The notes under the pieces are model-generated. The model made no database searches. It saw only the letters and a list, made by a program, of their open reading frames with translations, and was not told the DNA's origin. Position numbers and translations under genes: made by a program. 64,000 bases of DNA, taken from NCBI RefSeq assembly GCF_007859635.1, contig NZ_CP042306.1:3298001-3362000 (forward strand), read 5' to 3'. Shown here piece by piece: positions 8,992-17,162 of the stretch; position 1 is the stretch's first letter, and each line of letters opens with the position of its first letter. Source of the stretch: Sphingomonas panacisoli (GTDB lineage: Bacteria > Pseudomonadota > Alphaproteobacteria > Sphingomonadales > Sphingomonadaceae).

Positions 8992-9150
8992 ATGACCCGC
9001 CCGCCGCACGTCAAACCGCCTGCCCATCTGACGCCGAGCCCGCCGGTGCCCGAGCCGGAGAAGGTCGAGGAGCCGAAGGGCGATCCGCTCGGCGACGATC
9101 CGACGCGCTACGGCGACTGGACGTTGAAGGGGATCGCGGTCGATTTTTGA
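8992..9150 (+). CDS. DUF1674 / SDHAF4-like succinate dehydrogenase assembly factor
   Basis: A 52-residue protein whose end, DDPTRYGDWTLKGIAVDF, is the hallmark of the DUF1674/SDHAF4 family. In mitochondria SDHAF4 binds flavinated SdhA during assembly of complex II; bacterial members are thought to act likewise. The rest is Pro/Lys/Glu-rich and probably unstructured. I chose the ATG at 8992 (MTRPPHVKPP); the frame is open back to an ATG at 8926, but that would overlap the start of rsmB on the other strand. No sdh genes are in the window. Confidence 0.82.
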   Translation: MTRPPHVKPPAHLTPSPPVPEPEKVEEPKGDPLGDDPTRYGDWTLKGIAVDF

Positions 9151-9153
9151 CTC

Positions 9154-10191
9154 TTAGGCGATCGCCGCGCGCAGCGTCGCCCGCAGGCCCTTCGCCTTCG
9201 AATCATATTCGACGGCGCCTTGCAGGCTCTTGGCCATCGCGCCGATCAGGCGGCTGCCCAGTCCCGACCCCTGGGTGCGCGGGACCGGCCCCAAGCCAAC
9301 GCCGTCATCCTCGACCGCCAGCAGGAACGCATTGTCGTCGCGGGTCAGCGATACGCGCACTTCGCCCGGACTGGTCGGGCCATAGGCATATTTGAACGCG
9401 TTCGAGACCAGCTCGTTGACGATCACCCCCAACGATACCGCGCGATCGGCGGGCAGGCGGATCGATTCGGCATCGAGGGTCAGCGCGCGCTTCGGCTTCT
9501 CGCTCGCCCACGCCCCGCCGAGTTCGTCGACCAGTGCCTGGAGGTAATCCTTCATATCGACGCCCTCGGCATCGTCGGTCGTATAGAGGCTGCGATGGAC
9601 TTGCGCGATCGCGTCGATCCGCCGTTCGGTATCCGCCAGCGCTTCGCGCGCTGCGGCGTCGGCCAGCGAATTGGACTGCAGCCGCACCATCGCCATCACC
9701 AGTTGCAGCGAATTGGCGACGCGGTGATTGACCTCGCGCAACAGCGCTTCGAGCCGCACGTTGGACGCGCGCAATTGCTCCTCGACCAGCGCCTTGTCGC
9801 GTTCGAGCGCGGCGCGGACACGGACGTGATCGAGCGCGGCGGCGAGCAGGTCGAAGAAATCCTCGCCGACGGTCTTCACGACATAATCGGCAGCCCCGGC
9901 CTTCAACGCCGCGATCGCGACGCGGCCCTCCTCGGACCCCGTGACATAGACGATCGGCGGACAGCCGGCGGTCGCACGCAGTTTCGCGAGCGTCTCCAGC
10001 CCGTCCATGCCCGGCATGTAATGGTCGACCGCGATCAGGTCGTAATGCTCGACCGCCGCCATCGCGACGCCCTCCGCGCCGCTCTCCGCACACACCACGT
10101 CGAACCCGCGCCGCGTCAGCGCACGCGTCGCCAGCCGGCGCAGACCGGGATCGTCATCGATATAGAGTAAGCGACGCAACGACTGGGGCAT
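9154..10191 (-). CDS. Response regulator fused to a HisKA_2-type histidine kinase
   Basis: A 345-residue soluble protein. Residues 1 to about 120 form a receiver domain with acidic pocket DDD (12-14), phospho-acceptor Asp56 (AVDHYMPGMDG) and a conserved Lys (VVKTVG). A coiled linker leads to a HisKA_2 dimerisation domain with His156 in LLREVNHRVANSLQL, then an HATPase with NELVSNAFKYAYG and DDGVGLG/GSGLGSRLI. It has no membrane segment and probably takes signals through its own receiver. It lies 4 bases after the single-domain regulator and is the third gene of a two-component cluster. Its downstream target is not visible. Confidence 0.88.
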   Translation of the reverse strand: MPQSLRRLLYIDDDPGLRRLATRALTRRGFDVVCAESGAEGVAMAAVEHYDLIAVDHYMPGMDGLETLAKLRATAGCPPIVYVTGSEEGRVAIAALKAGAADYVVKTVGEDFFDLLAAALDHVRVRAALERDKALVEEQLRASNVRLEALLREVNHRVANSLQLVMAMVRLQSNSLADAAAREALADTERRIDAIAQVHRSLYTTDDAEGVDMKDYLQALVDELGGAWASEKPKRALTLDAESIRLPADRAVSLGVIVNELVSNAFKYAYGPTSPGEVRVSLTRDDNAFLLAVEDDGVGLGPVPRTQGSGLGSRLIGAMAKSLQGAVEYDSKAKGLRATLRAAIA

Positions 10192-10195
10192 GAAC

Positions 10196-10639
10196 TCAGC
10201 CCTCGACCTCGGGAACCTGGATTACCGACAGGAACAGGCCGAGCTGGCGGATTGCCTGGGCGAAGCTTTCATAGTTTACCGGCTTTGTAATGTAGACGTT
10301 GCACCCGAGGTCGTAACAACGCTGGATTTCGACCTTGTCGTCGGTGGTTGTCAGCACGACCACGGGAGTTCGCTTGAGCGGCGAGCCTTCCGCCTTGATC
10401 TTGGTCAGGATGTCGGTCCCCGACATGTCGGGCAGGTTGAGGTCGAGCAACACCAGTGCCGGGCCGTTGAGCGCCGGGCCGTTCTTGTCCTTGAACAGAT
10501 AATCGAGCGCGGTCGTGCCGTCGGTGAAGTGGCTGATGTCGTTCAGAATGCCTGCGCGACGGATATTCTTCTCGATCAGCCGGGCATGGCCTTCGTCATC
10601 CTCAATCATCACGATCGAAACGCTGTGGTGGTCGTTCAT
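10196..10639 (-). CDS. Single-domain response regulator (Rcp1-like)
   Basis: A 147-residue stand-alone receiver domain with no output domain. The acidic pair is at IEDDEGHARLIEKN, the phosphorylated aspartate is Asp66 (VLLDLNLPDMSGTD), followed by VVVLTTTDD and the conserved lysine in YITKPVNYESF. The sequence type is that of Rcp1, the partner of phytochrome-like kinases. Its start overlaps the stop of the upstream CHASE3 kinase by four bases (ATGA), so the two are very likely a cognate pair, with phosphate passed on within the cluster. Confidence 0.9.
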   Translation of the reverse strand: MNDHHSVSIVMIEDDEGHARLIEKNIRRAGILNDISHFTDGTTALDYLFKDKNGPALNGPALVLLDLNLPDMSGTDILTKIKAEGSPLKRTPVVVLTTTDDKVEIQRCYDLGCNVYITKPVNYESFAQAIRQLGLFLSVIQVPEVEG

Positions 10640-12147
10640 GTGCTTGGTCCCGTGTCAGAAAGCGTCGCGGGGAGTGTGACGCGGAAAGTGCTACCCTGCC
10701 CCAAAGTCGATTGAAGGTCGATCGTGCCGCCCAGACGATAGGCGAGCGCGCGGACATGCGCGAGCCCGATGCCCTCGCCCTGCTGATCCTGCGTGCCGGA
10801 GCGGCGGAACAGGTCGAACACGCGGTCATGATCGTTGGCGGCGATGCCGCGGCCATTGTCGGTCACCTCGATGACGCGGCGCGGCCCATCGGTGCGCGCG
10901 CGGACGATGATCCGGCCGGCGCGATCGGGCGACAGGTATTTGACCGCATTCTCGACCAGGTTGGACAGGATCTGTTCGACCGCGACGCGATCGCTGACCA
11001 ACGTCGGCATCGGCTGTTCGACGACGATCTGGGCGCCGCGGTCTTCGGCGATGTGGCGCAGCGAGTCGGCAATCCCCTGAGACATCGCGGCGAGGTCGAG
11101 CCGCTCGGGCGTGAGCGTCCGCCGGCCTTCGCGCGACAATCTGAGGATCGCATTGATGAGCCGATCCATCTTCTGCGTCGAACTGCGGATGAAGCCGATC
11201 GCCTCGGGCAGATCCTCGGTCGCGGCGATCCGTGCGTCCTCGGTGACGATGTCGGGTGCGGTCTCCGTGGCGCGCTCGACCAGCTCGGCAAGCGTGCCGC
11301 GCGCGGCGTCGAGTTCTGCGGTGAAGCCCATCACGTTGACCAAAGGCGAACGCAGATCGTGGCTGACGATATAGGCGAAGCGCTGGATTTCCTCGTTCGC
11401 GCGCGTGAGGTCGGCGGTGCGCTCGGCGACCGCACCCTCGAGGTCGGTGTTGAGCAATTGCAGCCGATCACGCGCCGCGCCCAGATCCTTGGTATAGCGC
11501 ATAACCGTGGCGACCGAGATCGTCGCCACCAGCAGGATCAGCACGCCGGCGGCGATCACGATCAGGTAAAAAGCGTTGAGGCTGCTTTGCTGCGCGGCGT
11601 CGCGCGCAACGAGCAATTGATGCTCGTCGGCATTCATCGTCGCGAACAGAGCCCTGATCGTGCGCAGCCGGCGAGCGCTGGTCTCGGCGGTGAAGGACGT
11701 CACCGCATCCGCACGCTTCCCGGCTTGGACCAGATCGATCGTTGCCTCTTGCCGGTTGCGGATATCGACGATGCGCTGCCGCAACTCGGCGATGCGCCCG
11801 CGCTGTCGGGGATTGTCCTCGGTCAGGACGGTGAGCCGATCGAGCGCGGGGTCGATCTTAGTCGCGATCGATCGTTGGTTGTCGAGATAGGCGGGAATTC
11901 CCGTCAGGACATAGCCTCGCCGCGCCGCTTCGGTCTGTTCGACCAGCGCCTGCAACTGTCCGATCGCGACTTCGACTTCGTAGGTGTGGTTGACCCAGCG
12001 CGTATGCTCGGCGGTACGGGTCGTCACCCACGCCGCAGCGATCCCCGCCAGCGCCAGCGCGGCGAACCCGACGATCATGCACGTGACGAGGAAGCGGCGT
12101 GCCAGGCCCTCGGGCGCTCCCAATTTCTTCAGCACCACGCCGGACAT
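10636..12147 (-). CDS. Membrane sensor histidine kinase with CHASE3 domain
   Basis: A 503-residue inner-membrane kinase. There are transmembrane segments at about residues 20-42 and 192-215, and the periplasmic region between them is a CHASE3 sensor (EAARRGYVLTGIPAYLDNQR, typical of the domain). After TM2 come a coiled coil, a HisKA domain with the phosphorylated His263 (YIVSHDLRSPLVN) and an HATPase with N box [18 protein letters not shown] and GEGIGLAHVRAL. The layout matches the kinase part of phytochrome-like and other Rcp1-coupled kinases. It is first in the operon with the two regulators; the 65-base gap after exoX probably holds their promoter. The ligand is unknown. Confidence 0.9.
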   Translation of the reverse strand: MSGVVLKKLGAPEGLARRFLVTCMIVGFAALALAGIAAAWVTTRTAEHTRWVNHTYEVEVAIGQLQALVEQTEAARRGYVLTGIPAYLDNQRSIATKIDPALDRLTVLTEDNPRQRGRIAELRQRIVDIRNRQEATIDLVQAGKRADAVTSFTAETSARRLRTIRALFATMNADEHQLLVARDAAQQSSLNAFYLIVIAAGVLILLVATISVATVMRYTKDLGAARDRLQLLNTDLEGAVAERTADLTRANEEIQRFAYIVSHDLRSPLVNVMGFTAELDAARGTLAELVERATETAPDIVTEDARIAATEDLPEAIGFIRSSTQKMDRLINAILRLSREGRRTLTPERLDLAAMSQGIADSLRHIAEDRGAQIVVEQPMPTLVSDRVAVEQILSNLVENAVKYLSPDRAGRIIVRARTDGPRRVIEVTDNGRGIAANDHDRVFDLFRRSGTQDQQGEGIGLAHVRALAYRLGGTIDLQSTLGQGSTFRVTLPATLSDTGPST

Positions 12148-12212
12148 CAGGCGGGCCTAGCCGGGGGCGAAACGAAACGCCAGAAAAGCTGACTTGATCG
12201 AGATTAGCGTTT

Positions 12213-12971
12213 TTAGAGAAGAATGCCCTGCAGATTCGCCCGCCCGACCGCCCCGCCGCCCCGCCGTCGTGCGATCTCGGTCTCGGCCGTGAAGCGAACA
12301 TCGGGGTCGCGATCGGTCAGGAACCCGTTGAGGCTTTCCTGCGAAATCTCCTTCCAATCCTTGCCGCGGTCGGGACCCCAGCGCACGCGCGGCAGCAAGC
12401 CCGGCATGTTCGACCATTCGAGCAATTGCGCGACCGATGCCTCGTTGAGCATGTCGCGCAGGTGGAATGCTGTCACATAGGCATCGGGGAAGGCCCGGTG
12501 CGCGGGCAGGCCGCGCTCGTGATCGATCCCATCGGGCTTGCGCCAATAGCGCAGCACTTGATTCGAGAAGCTCGGGCTGTCGGGCCACAGCCGCATCGCG
12601 CACTTCCATGTGCAGATCCAATCCGCACCGTGCGTCATGTTGGGGGTGCAGAACTTCATCTCGAAATCGGCGCGGTGAGCGGCGAGCGCGAGCCGGCGCG
12701 GATACGGGTCGAGCACCGGGCGGGCGGCATCGAACCAGAGCGGGGCGTCGGCGACTTGTTCGTCGAGGATATGATGGATCGCCTGGGTGATCGGCGGAAT
12801 CGGCCGGCCGGGGTTGATCAGCCGGCTGCCGCCGTCGCCATGGAGTTCCCAGCGCCCGTCCTGTCCGAGCGCGACGTCCTGCCAGCCGACTTCGCACACG
12901 CCATGGGTCGACGGCGTCTCACCGGTGGTTTCGAGATCGACGACACGGATGATGGAAGGAGCGGTGGCCAT
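12213..12971 (-). CDS. exoX: ExoX-like DEDDh 3'-5' exonuclease
   Basis: A 252-residue exonuclease of the DnaQ superfamily. The active site reads Asp12 and Glu14 in VVDLETTG, an Asp in AAHRADFEM, and the His and Asp of LPAHRAFPDAYVTAF. The middle part (WICTWKCAMRLWPDSPSFSN) and the layout closely resemble E. coli exodeoxyribonuclease X, a single-strand 3'-5' exonuclease in mismatch repair and recombination. The C-terminal segment (GPDRGKDWKEISQESLNGFL) is the small conserved tail of ExoX. The ATG at 12971 is chosen because the upstream frame runs into a repeat element. Confidence 0.82.
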   Translation of the reverse strand: MATAPSIIRVVDLETTGETPSTHGVCEVGWQDVALGQDGRWELHGDGGSRLINPGRPIPPITQAIHHILDEQVADAPLWFDAARPVLDPYPRRLALAAHRADFEMKFCTPNMTHGADWICTWKCAMRLWPDSPSFSNQVLRYWRKPDGIDHERGLPAHRAFPDAYVTAFHLRDMLNEASVAQLLEWSNMPGLLPRVRWGPDRGKDWKEISQESLNGFLTDRDPDVRFTAETEIARRRGGGAVGRANLQGILL

Positions 12972-13015
12972 CGTCTTCAGATGGGCCTCGCAACGATCGA
13001 TTGCCAGCCCAATGT

Positions 13016-13098
13016 CGTCGCCCCGGCGAAGGCCGGGGCCGCCACGTGGCGGCGCGGAAACCAAGCCGCCAGCGGTCCCGGCCTGCGCCGGGACGACG
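13016..13098. repeat. REP-like paired hairpin element upstream of exoX
   Basis: Two hairpins face each other. One is CCCCGGC-GAAG-GCCGGGG at 13021-13038 and the other GTCCCGGC-CTGC-GCCGGGAC at 13075-13094. The 27 bases at 13016-13042 recur exactly at 24301-24327, so this is a dispersed family. It lies between the tail of the phosphomutase gene and the start of exoX. Confidence 0.8.
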
Positions 13099-13103
13099 TC
13101 GGA

Positions 13104-14486
13104 TCAGTGCCCTGCCTGCGGCCCGCGCTCCAGCCCGCTCGCGGCAAGTTGCGCGTCGATCTGGCCGAGCAGGCGGTCGAGTGCGGCCTGATCCTTCGCC
13201 TCGGCGCGCGCGACCAGCACGTCCTGCGTGTTCGACGCGCGGAGCAGCCACCAACCGTCGGGCGTGTTGACCCGCGCGCCGTCGGTACGATCGACATCGG
13301 CGCCTTCGGTCTCGAGCCGGTCGAGCACTTCGTCGATCACCGCGAACTTGCGGCTCTCATCGACCTGGAAGCGCATCTCGGGCGTGTTGACCATCACCGG
13401 CATGGCATCCTTGATCGCGGTCATCGACTTGCCGATCATGTGCACCGCGCGGATCAGGCGGACGGCGGCATATTGCGCGTCGTCGAAGCCGTAAAATTCA
13501 TGCGCGAAGAAGATGTGGCCCGACATTTCGCCCGCCAGCGGACTGTCGGTTTCCTTCATCTTGGTCTTGATCAGCGAATGCCCGGTCTTCCACATCAGCG
13601 GCTGACCGCCGAGTTCGGCGATACGGTCGTACAGCGCCTGGCTGGCCTTCACGTCGGCGATGATCGTCGCGCCGGGCAGTTCCTTCAGCACGGGTTCGGC
13701 CAGAATGGACAGGATCTGGTCGCCCCAGATGACCCGCCCTTGCCCGTCGATCGCGCCGATCCGGTCGCCGTCGCCGTCGAAGGCGACTCCGAAATCGAGG
13801 CTTTTCTCGGCGACGAGCGTTTTCAGATGCGCAAGGTTCTTTTCCTCGGTCGGATCGGGATGATGGTTGGGAAAATTGCCGTCCACATCGGTAAACAGCA
13901 GGTGATGCTCACCCGGCAGGAGCTTGGTGAGCTTCTCGATCACCGGGCCGGCGGCGCCGTTGCCCGCGTCCCAGCCGATCCGGTACGCGCCGCCCGCATA
14001 ACCCGCCATCAGGCGATTGACGTAATCGTCGACGATATCGGCGTCCGATACCGTACCCTCGCCTTCCTCCCAATCGCCGTCCGCCGCCATCTGGCCCAGC
14101 TTCTGGATGTCCTGGCCGAAGAACGGGCGGTGCTGCAGCACCATCTTGAAGCCGTTATACTCGGCGGGGTTATGGCTGCCGGTTATCTGGATGCCGCCGT
14201 CCACCTCCAGCTCCGCCTCGGCATAATATAGCTGCGGAGTCGGGCCCATGCCGGTCCGCACGACATCGACGCCCGACGCGAGCAATCCCTCGACCAGCGC
14301 GGTTTCCATCGCCGGCGACGAGGTGCGGCCGTCGCGCCCGACCGCGACACGCGTTCCGCCGGCGCGGCGCACCACGGTCGCGAAGCTGCGCCCGATGGCG
14401 CGCGCGTCGTCGGTCGACAGCGTTTTGCCGACGATCCCCCGGATATCGTATTCACGAAGGGACGAAGGGTCGAAGCGGTGGGTCAT
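13104..14486 (-). CDS. Phosphomannomutase / phosphoglucomutase
   Basis: A 460-residue alpha-D-phosphohexomutase. It begins FDPSSLREYDIRGIVGKTLS and carries the phosphoserine loop ITGSHNPAEYNG (Ser104), the metal-binding loop FDGDGDRIGAID and the sugar-binding GEMSGHIFF. Enzymes of this type in sphingomonads interconvert both glucose and mannose 1- and 6-phosphates and feed exopolysaccharide and LPS precursors (pgmG in sphingan producers). Which substrate is preferred cannot be read from sequence. The ATG at 14486 gives the family N terminus. The gene follows the J-domain gene by 54 bases in the same direction. Confidence 0.9.
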   Translation of the reverse strand: MTHRFDPSSLREYDIRGIVGKTLSTDDARAIGRSFATVVRRAGGTRVAVGRDGRTSSPAMETALVEGLLASGVDVVRTGMGPTPQLYYAEAELEVDGGIQITGSHNPAEYNGFKMVLQHRPFFGQDIQKLGQMAADGDWEEGEGTVSDADIVDDYVNRLMAGYAGGAYRIGWDAGNGAAGPVIEKLTKLLPGEHHLLFTDVDGNFPNHHPDPTEEKNLAHLKTLVAEKSLDFGVAFDGDGDRIGAIDGQGRVIWGDQILSILAEPVLKELPGATIIADVKASQALYDRIAELGGQPLMWKTGHSLIKTKMKETDSPLAGEMSGHIFFAHEFYGFDDAQYAAVRLIRAVHMIGKSMTAIKDAMPVMVNTPEMRFQVDESRKFAVIDEVLDRLETEGADVDRTDGARVNTPDGWWLLRASNTQDVLVARAEAKDQAALDRLLGQIDAQLAASGLERGPQAGH

Positions 14487-14540
14487 CTGGATTCCTGTCT
14501 GGACATGCTGCCCGCCCAATCGGCGAGCCGTACGAAAAGT

Positions 14541-14831
14541 TCAATCCGATCGCTTCAACAGCGTATCGCGCGCGGCGTTGACGCGCTGGGCGAGTTCGGC
14601 CGATCCACCATGGTCGGGATGGACCGCGAGCAGCAGGCGGCGGTGCGCGGCGCGGATATCGGCGTCGCTCGCGCTCGCGCCGAGGCCGAGGATGCCGAGC
14701 GCGTCGGCGCGGTCGGGCGGCGGTGGCGCCGGTACGTCACGGCGACGGCCGGTGGTGTGAACGCGCTTCGGCCCCTGCCACAGCCACCAGCCGAACCAGG
14801 CGACCGCGATGGCGAGGAGCAGCTTGGGCAT
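14541..14831 (-). CDS. Membrane-anchored J-domain protein (Tim14/Pam18-like layout)
   Basis: A 96-residue protein with one N-terminal membrane segment (residues about 3-19, LLLAIAVAWFGWWLW), a short Pro-rich linker, and a C-terminal J domain (about 43-96) with the HPD motif at 71-73 (LLLAVHPDHGGS). The single anchor followed by a short C-terminal J domain is the layout of mitochondrial Tim14/Pam18, and alphaproteobacterial proteins of this shape are regarded as its relatives. It should stimulate DnaK at the membrane. Its start overlaps the mipZ stop (ATGA). Confidence 0.82.
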   Translation of the reverse strand: MPKLLLAIAVAWFGWWLWQGPKRVHTTGRRRDVPAPPPPDRADALGILGLGASASDADIRAAHRRLLLAVHPDHGGSAELAQRVNAARDTLLKRSD

Positions 14832-15622
14832 CAGGCGAAGAGCGGCATGACCGGCTCGGGCAGCGCCAGCGCCGCCATCATCTCGCGCAGTTCCTGGCGC
14901 GCGGCGACGTGGCTTAGGCCCATTTCGCCGAACTCGCGGCTGTCGATCATCGTCAGCCCCTTGGGGAACAGCTCGCGATAGATGACGCGCTCGCCCAGGC
15001 CCGGGATGATGCGGAAGCCCACGCGCTTGGCCAACTGATCGAGCGCTTCGGACACGCGGCGCATGTTGCGCGCCTCGATATGCTGGAGGCGGTTGCGCAG
15101 GACCACCCAGTCGATCGTCGCGCCGTCCGACTTCGCGCGCGCCTTGCGCGCGTCCCAGATCAGTTCGGAATAGAAGCTCGGCCGCGTCACCTTGAAGCTG
15201 TCGGGATCGACCTGGCCGATCAGGTCGAAATCGACGAAGCTGTCGTTCATCGGCGTGACCAGCGTATCCGCCCGTGCCGCCGCCATCCGCCCGAAGCGAT
15301 CGTCGCGGCCGGGGGTGTCGATCACCAGGAAGTCGGCGTTTTGATCGAGTTGTTCGAGGAGTTCGGTGAAGCGCGCCAGGCTCTCGCCGTCGTGCGCGGC
15401 GAACTTGGGCGTGGGGAGTTCGCGGCCGGTACGCTTTTCCGTTGCCTCGCGGTTCTGGAAATAGCGCGCCATCGTCTGCTGGCGATGGTCGAGGTCGAGC
15501 GCGGCGACGCGCGCGCCGCGCGATTGCAGCGCGATCGCGACATGGACCGCGGTGGTCGACTTGCCGGTGCCGCCCTTTTCGTTGGCGAAGACGATCGTAT
15601 GGGGTTTGCGGGCGTCCGCCAT
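14831..15622 (-). CDS. mipZ: Division-plane positioning ATPase MipZ
   Basis: A 263-residue ParA/MinD-type ATPase. The deviant Walker A motif NEKGGTGKSTT is at residues 14-24, LDLDHRQQTMARYF is typical of MipZ, and LVIDTPGRDD forms Walker B. The C-terminal half has FRIIPGLGERVIYRELFPKGLT, the family signature. In Caulobacter, MipZ forms a bipolar gradient through ParB and blocks FtsZ assembly except at midcell. It begins 71 bases from panC on the other strand and shares a 1-base ATGA-type junction with the J-domain gene downstream. Confidence 0.93.
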   Translation of the reverse strand: MADARKPHTIVFANEKGGTGKSTTAVHVAIALQSRGARVAALDLDHRQQTMARYFQNREATEKRTGRELPTPKFAAHDGESLARFTELLEQLDQNADFLVIDTPGRDDRFGRMAAARADTLVTPMNDSFVDFDLIGQVDPDSFKVTRPSFYSELIWDARKARAKSDGATIDWVVLRNRLQHIEARNMRRVSEALDQLAKRVGFRIIPGLGERVIYRELFPKGLTMIDSREFGEMGLSHVAARQELREMMAALALPEPVMPLFA

Positions 15623-15693
15623 GTTGACCTTGTTGCGTGAACTCTCGTCTGCCCATTACAGGCGAAACGCCAACTGTCGAAGGGTCAAATAAA

Positions 15694-16536
15694 GTGCGGA
15701 TCGTCCACAAACTGTCCGATTTGAGACGTGCCGTCGCGGGATTGCGCGGCGACGGCGCGGCGGTGGCGCTGGTGCCGACGATGGGCGCGCTGCACGCCGG
15801 ACACATGGCATTGGTGGAAGCGGCCCAGGCGAGCGGGGCGAAGGTCGTCGCGTCGATCTTCGTCAATCCCAAGCAGTTCGGGCCGACCGAGGATCTCGCG
15901 CGCTACCCGCGGCCGGCCGAGGCGGACACCAAGCTGCTGACCGAGCATGGCTGCGACCTGTTGTGGATGCCGGGGGTCGACGAGATGTACCCGGCCGGGT
16001 TCGCGACCAACGTGTCGGTGTCGGGCGTGAGCGACGGGCTCGACGGCGCCGCGCGGCCGGGACATTTCGACGGGGTGGCGACGGTGGTGGCGAAGCTGTT
16101 CAACCAGGTGCGGCCCGACGCGGCCTATTTCGGCGAGAAGGATTTCCAGCAGCTCGCGGTGATCCGGCGGATGGTGGCGGATCTCGATTTCGGACTGGAG
16201 ATCGTCGGCGTGCCGACGGTACGCGAGTCCGATGGTTTGGCGCTGTCGTCGCGCAACGCCTACCTGTCGGCCGACGAGCGGGCGCGAGCGGTGGCTCTCC
16301 CGCTGGCGCTGACCGCGGCCAAGCGCGCGACCGAAGCGGGCGAGCGTGGCGCGATCCCCGCCGCCATGGCGTCACTCGCCGCGGCCGGCTTTGCCATCGA
16401 TTACGTCGAACTGGTCGATGCCGCGACGCTGGGCGAACCGGTGCCCGGCCGGCCTCGTCGCCTGCTCGCGGCGGCGCGGATCGGCACGACGCGGTTGATC
16501 GACAACCTGCCCGTCGCCGCTTCGACCAACGTCTAA
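15694..16536 (+). CDS. panC: Pantoate--beta-alanine ligase
   Basis: A 280-residue enzyme joining pantoate and beta-alanine with ATP to make pantothenate, the precursor of coenzyme A. The nucleotide motif is VPTMGALHAGHMALV; others are FVNPKQFGPTEDLARYPR, FGEKDFQQLAVIRRM and LSSRNAYLS. The proposed start is GTG at 15694, with GAAGGG about 10 bases upstream and the family N terminus (VRIVHKLSDLRR); an in-frame GTG at 15637 would add 19 unrelated residues and overlap the promoter region shared with divergent mipZ. Confidence 0.94.
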   Translation: MRIVHKLSDLRRAVAGLRGDGAAVALVPTMGALHAGHMALVEAAQASGAKVVASIFVNPKQFGPTEDLARYPRPAEADTKLLTEHGCDLLWMPGVDEMYPAGFATNVSVSGVSDGLDGAARPGHFDGVATVVAKLFNQVRPDAAYFGEKDFQQLAVIRRMVADLDFGLEIVGVPTVRESDGLALSSRNAYLSADERARAVALPLALTAAKRATEAGERGAIPAAMASLAAAGFAIDYVELVDAATLGEPVPGRPRRLLAAARIGTTRLIDNLPVAASTNV

Positions 16537-16630
16537 CCTTCGGGAAAACAGCGTTAAATCGCGTTAACCATTTGTTGACCGATCCCCGGCCAATCTGACC
16601 CTGCCAAAGGGATAAAAAGGGGTTGGCGTA

Positions 16631-16930
16631 ATGGGCAGCAGCCTGAAGAGTGCGCAGTTTCTGATCGAGAGCCGTTTGCGCGATGCCGCGCGCGGCAATT
16701 GGGACGCATGTTACGATCTGGGGGTCGACTATTCGGCGGGCGTCAACGGCGTCGAGATCGACCTGGTCGAAGCACATAAGTGGTTCAACATCGCCGCGTC
16801 GCGCGGGGGACACGAAAGCGCGCGCTATTGCCGCGCCGAGGTCGCCGACGAGATGACCGCGCGCGAAATCGCCGAGGCGCAGACGCGTGCCCGGGCTTGG
16901 CTGAGCGAGACGAGCCGACGCGCCGCCTAA
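16631..16930 (+). CDS. Small Sel1-repeat protein
   Basis: A 99-residue soluble protein containing about one and a half Sel1-type helical repeats (NWDACYDLGVDYSAG, DLVEAHKWFNIAASRGG, SARYCRAEVADEMT). Such repeats mediate protein contacts. No signal peptide is visible. The start has AAAAAGGGG a few bases upstream. Small single Sel1 genes like this are conserved among sphingomonads but have no known function that I can state. A REP-like element follows the gene before convergent topA. Confidence 0.75.
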   Translation: MGSSLKSAQFLIESRLRDAARGNWDACYDLGVDYSAGVNGVEIDLVEAHKWFNIAASRGGHESARYCRAEVADEMTAREIAEAQTRARAWLSETSRRAA

Positions 16931-17091
16931 GTTGACACCAGGTTGACACTAACGACGCCGTTCCGCGGCGCATCGCGATGGGTGCGCGCCCAGGTGTCGG
17001 CGTCACCGTCCGGTTTATGATCCTGCCGACGATGAGAAAGAGCCGATAGCGACGCTGTCAGGCGAAATCCTACATTGCCAGCATTATCGTC

Positions 17092-17156
17092 ATGCCAGCG
17101 AACGCTGGCATCTCGGGCAGTATTTCCTCTCGCGAGACCCCAGCTTTCGCTGGGGT
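17092..17156. repeat. REP-like double hairpin between Sel1 gene and topA
   Basis: Two perfect stem-loops lie here: ATGCCAGCG-AA-CGCTGGCAT (17092-17111) and ACCCCAGC-TTTC-GCTGGGGT (17137-17156), flanked by CGTC and GACG. It sits just after the topA stop and between convergent genes, so it may also act as a two-way transcription stop, although no T run follows. Confidence 0.75.
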
Positions 17157-17162
17157 GACGAG

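Noticed and set aside
16554..16567. TTAA-N6-TTAA before the Sel1 gene, like a CtrA site.
   Set aside because: CtrA sites need a 7-base spacer; here it is 6, and there is no second element.
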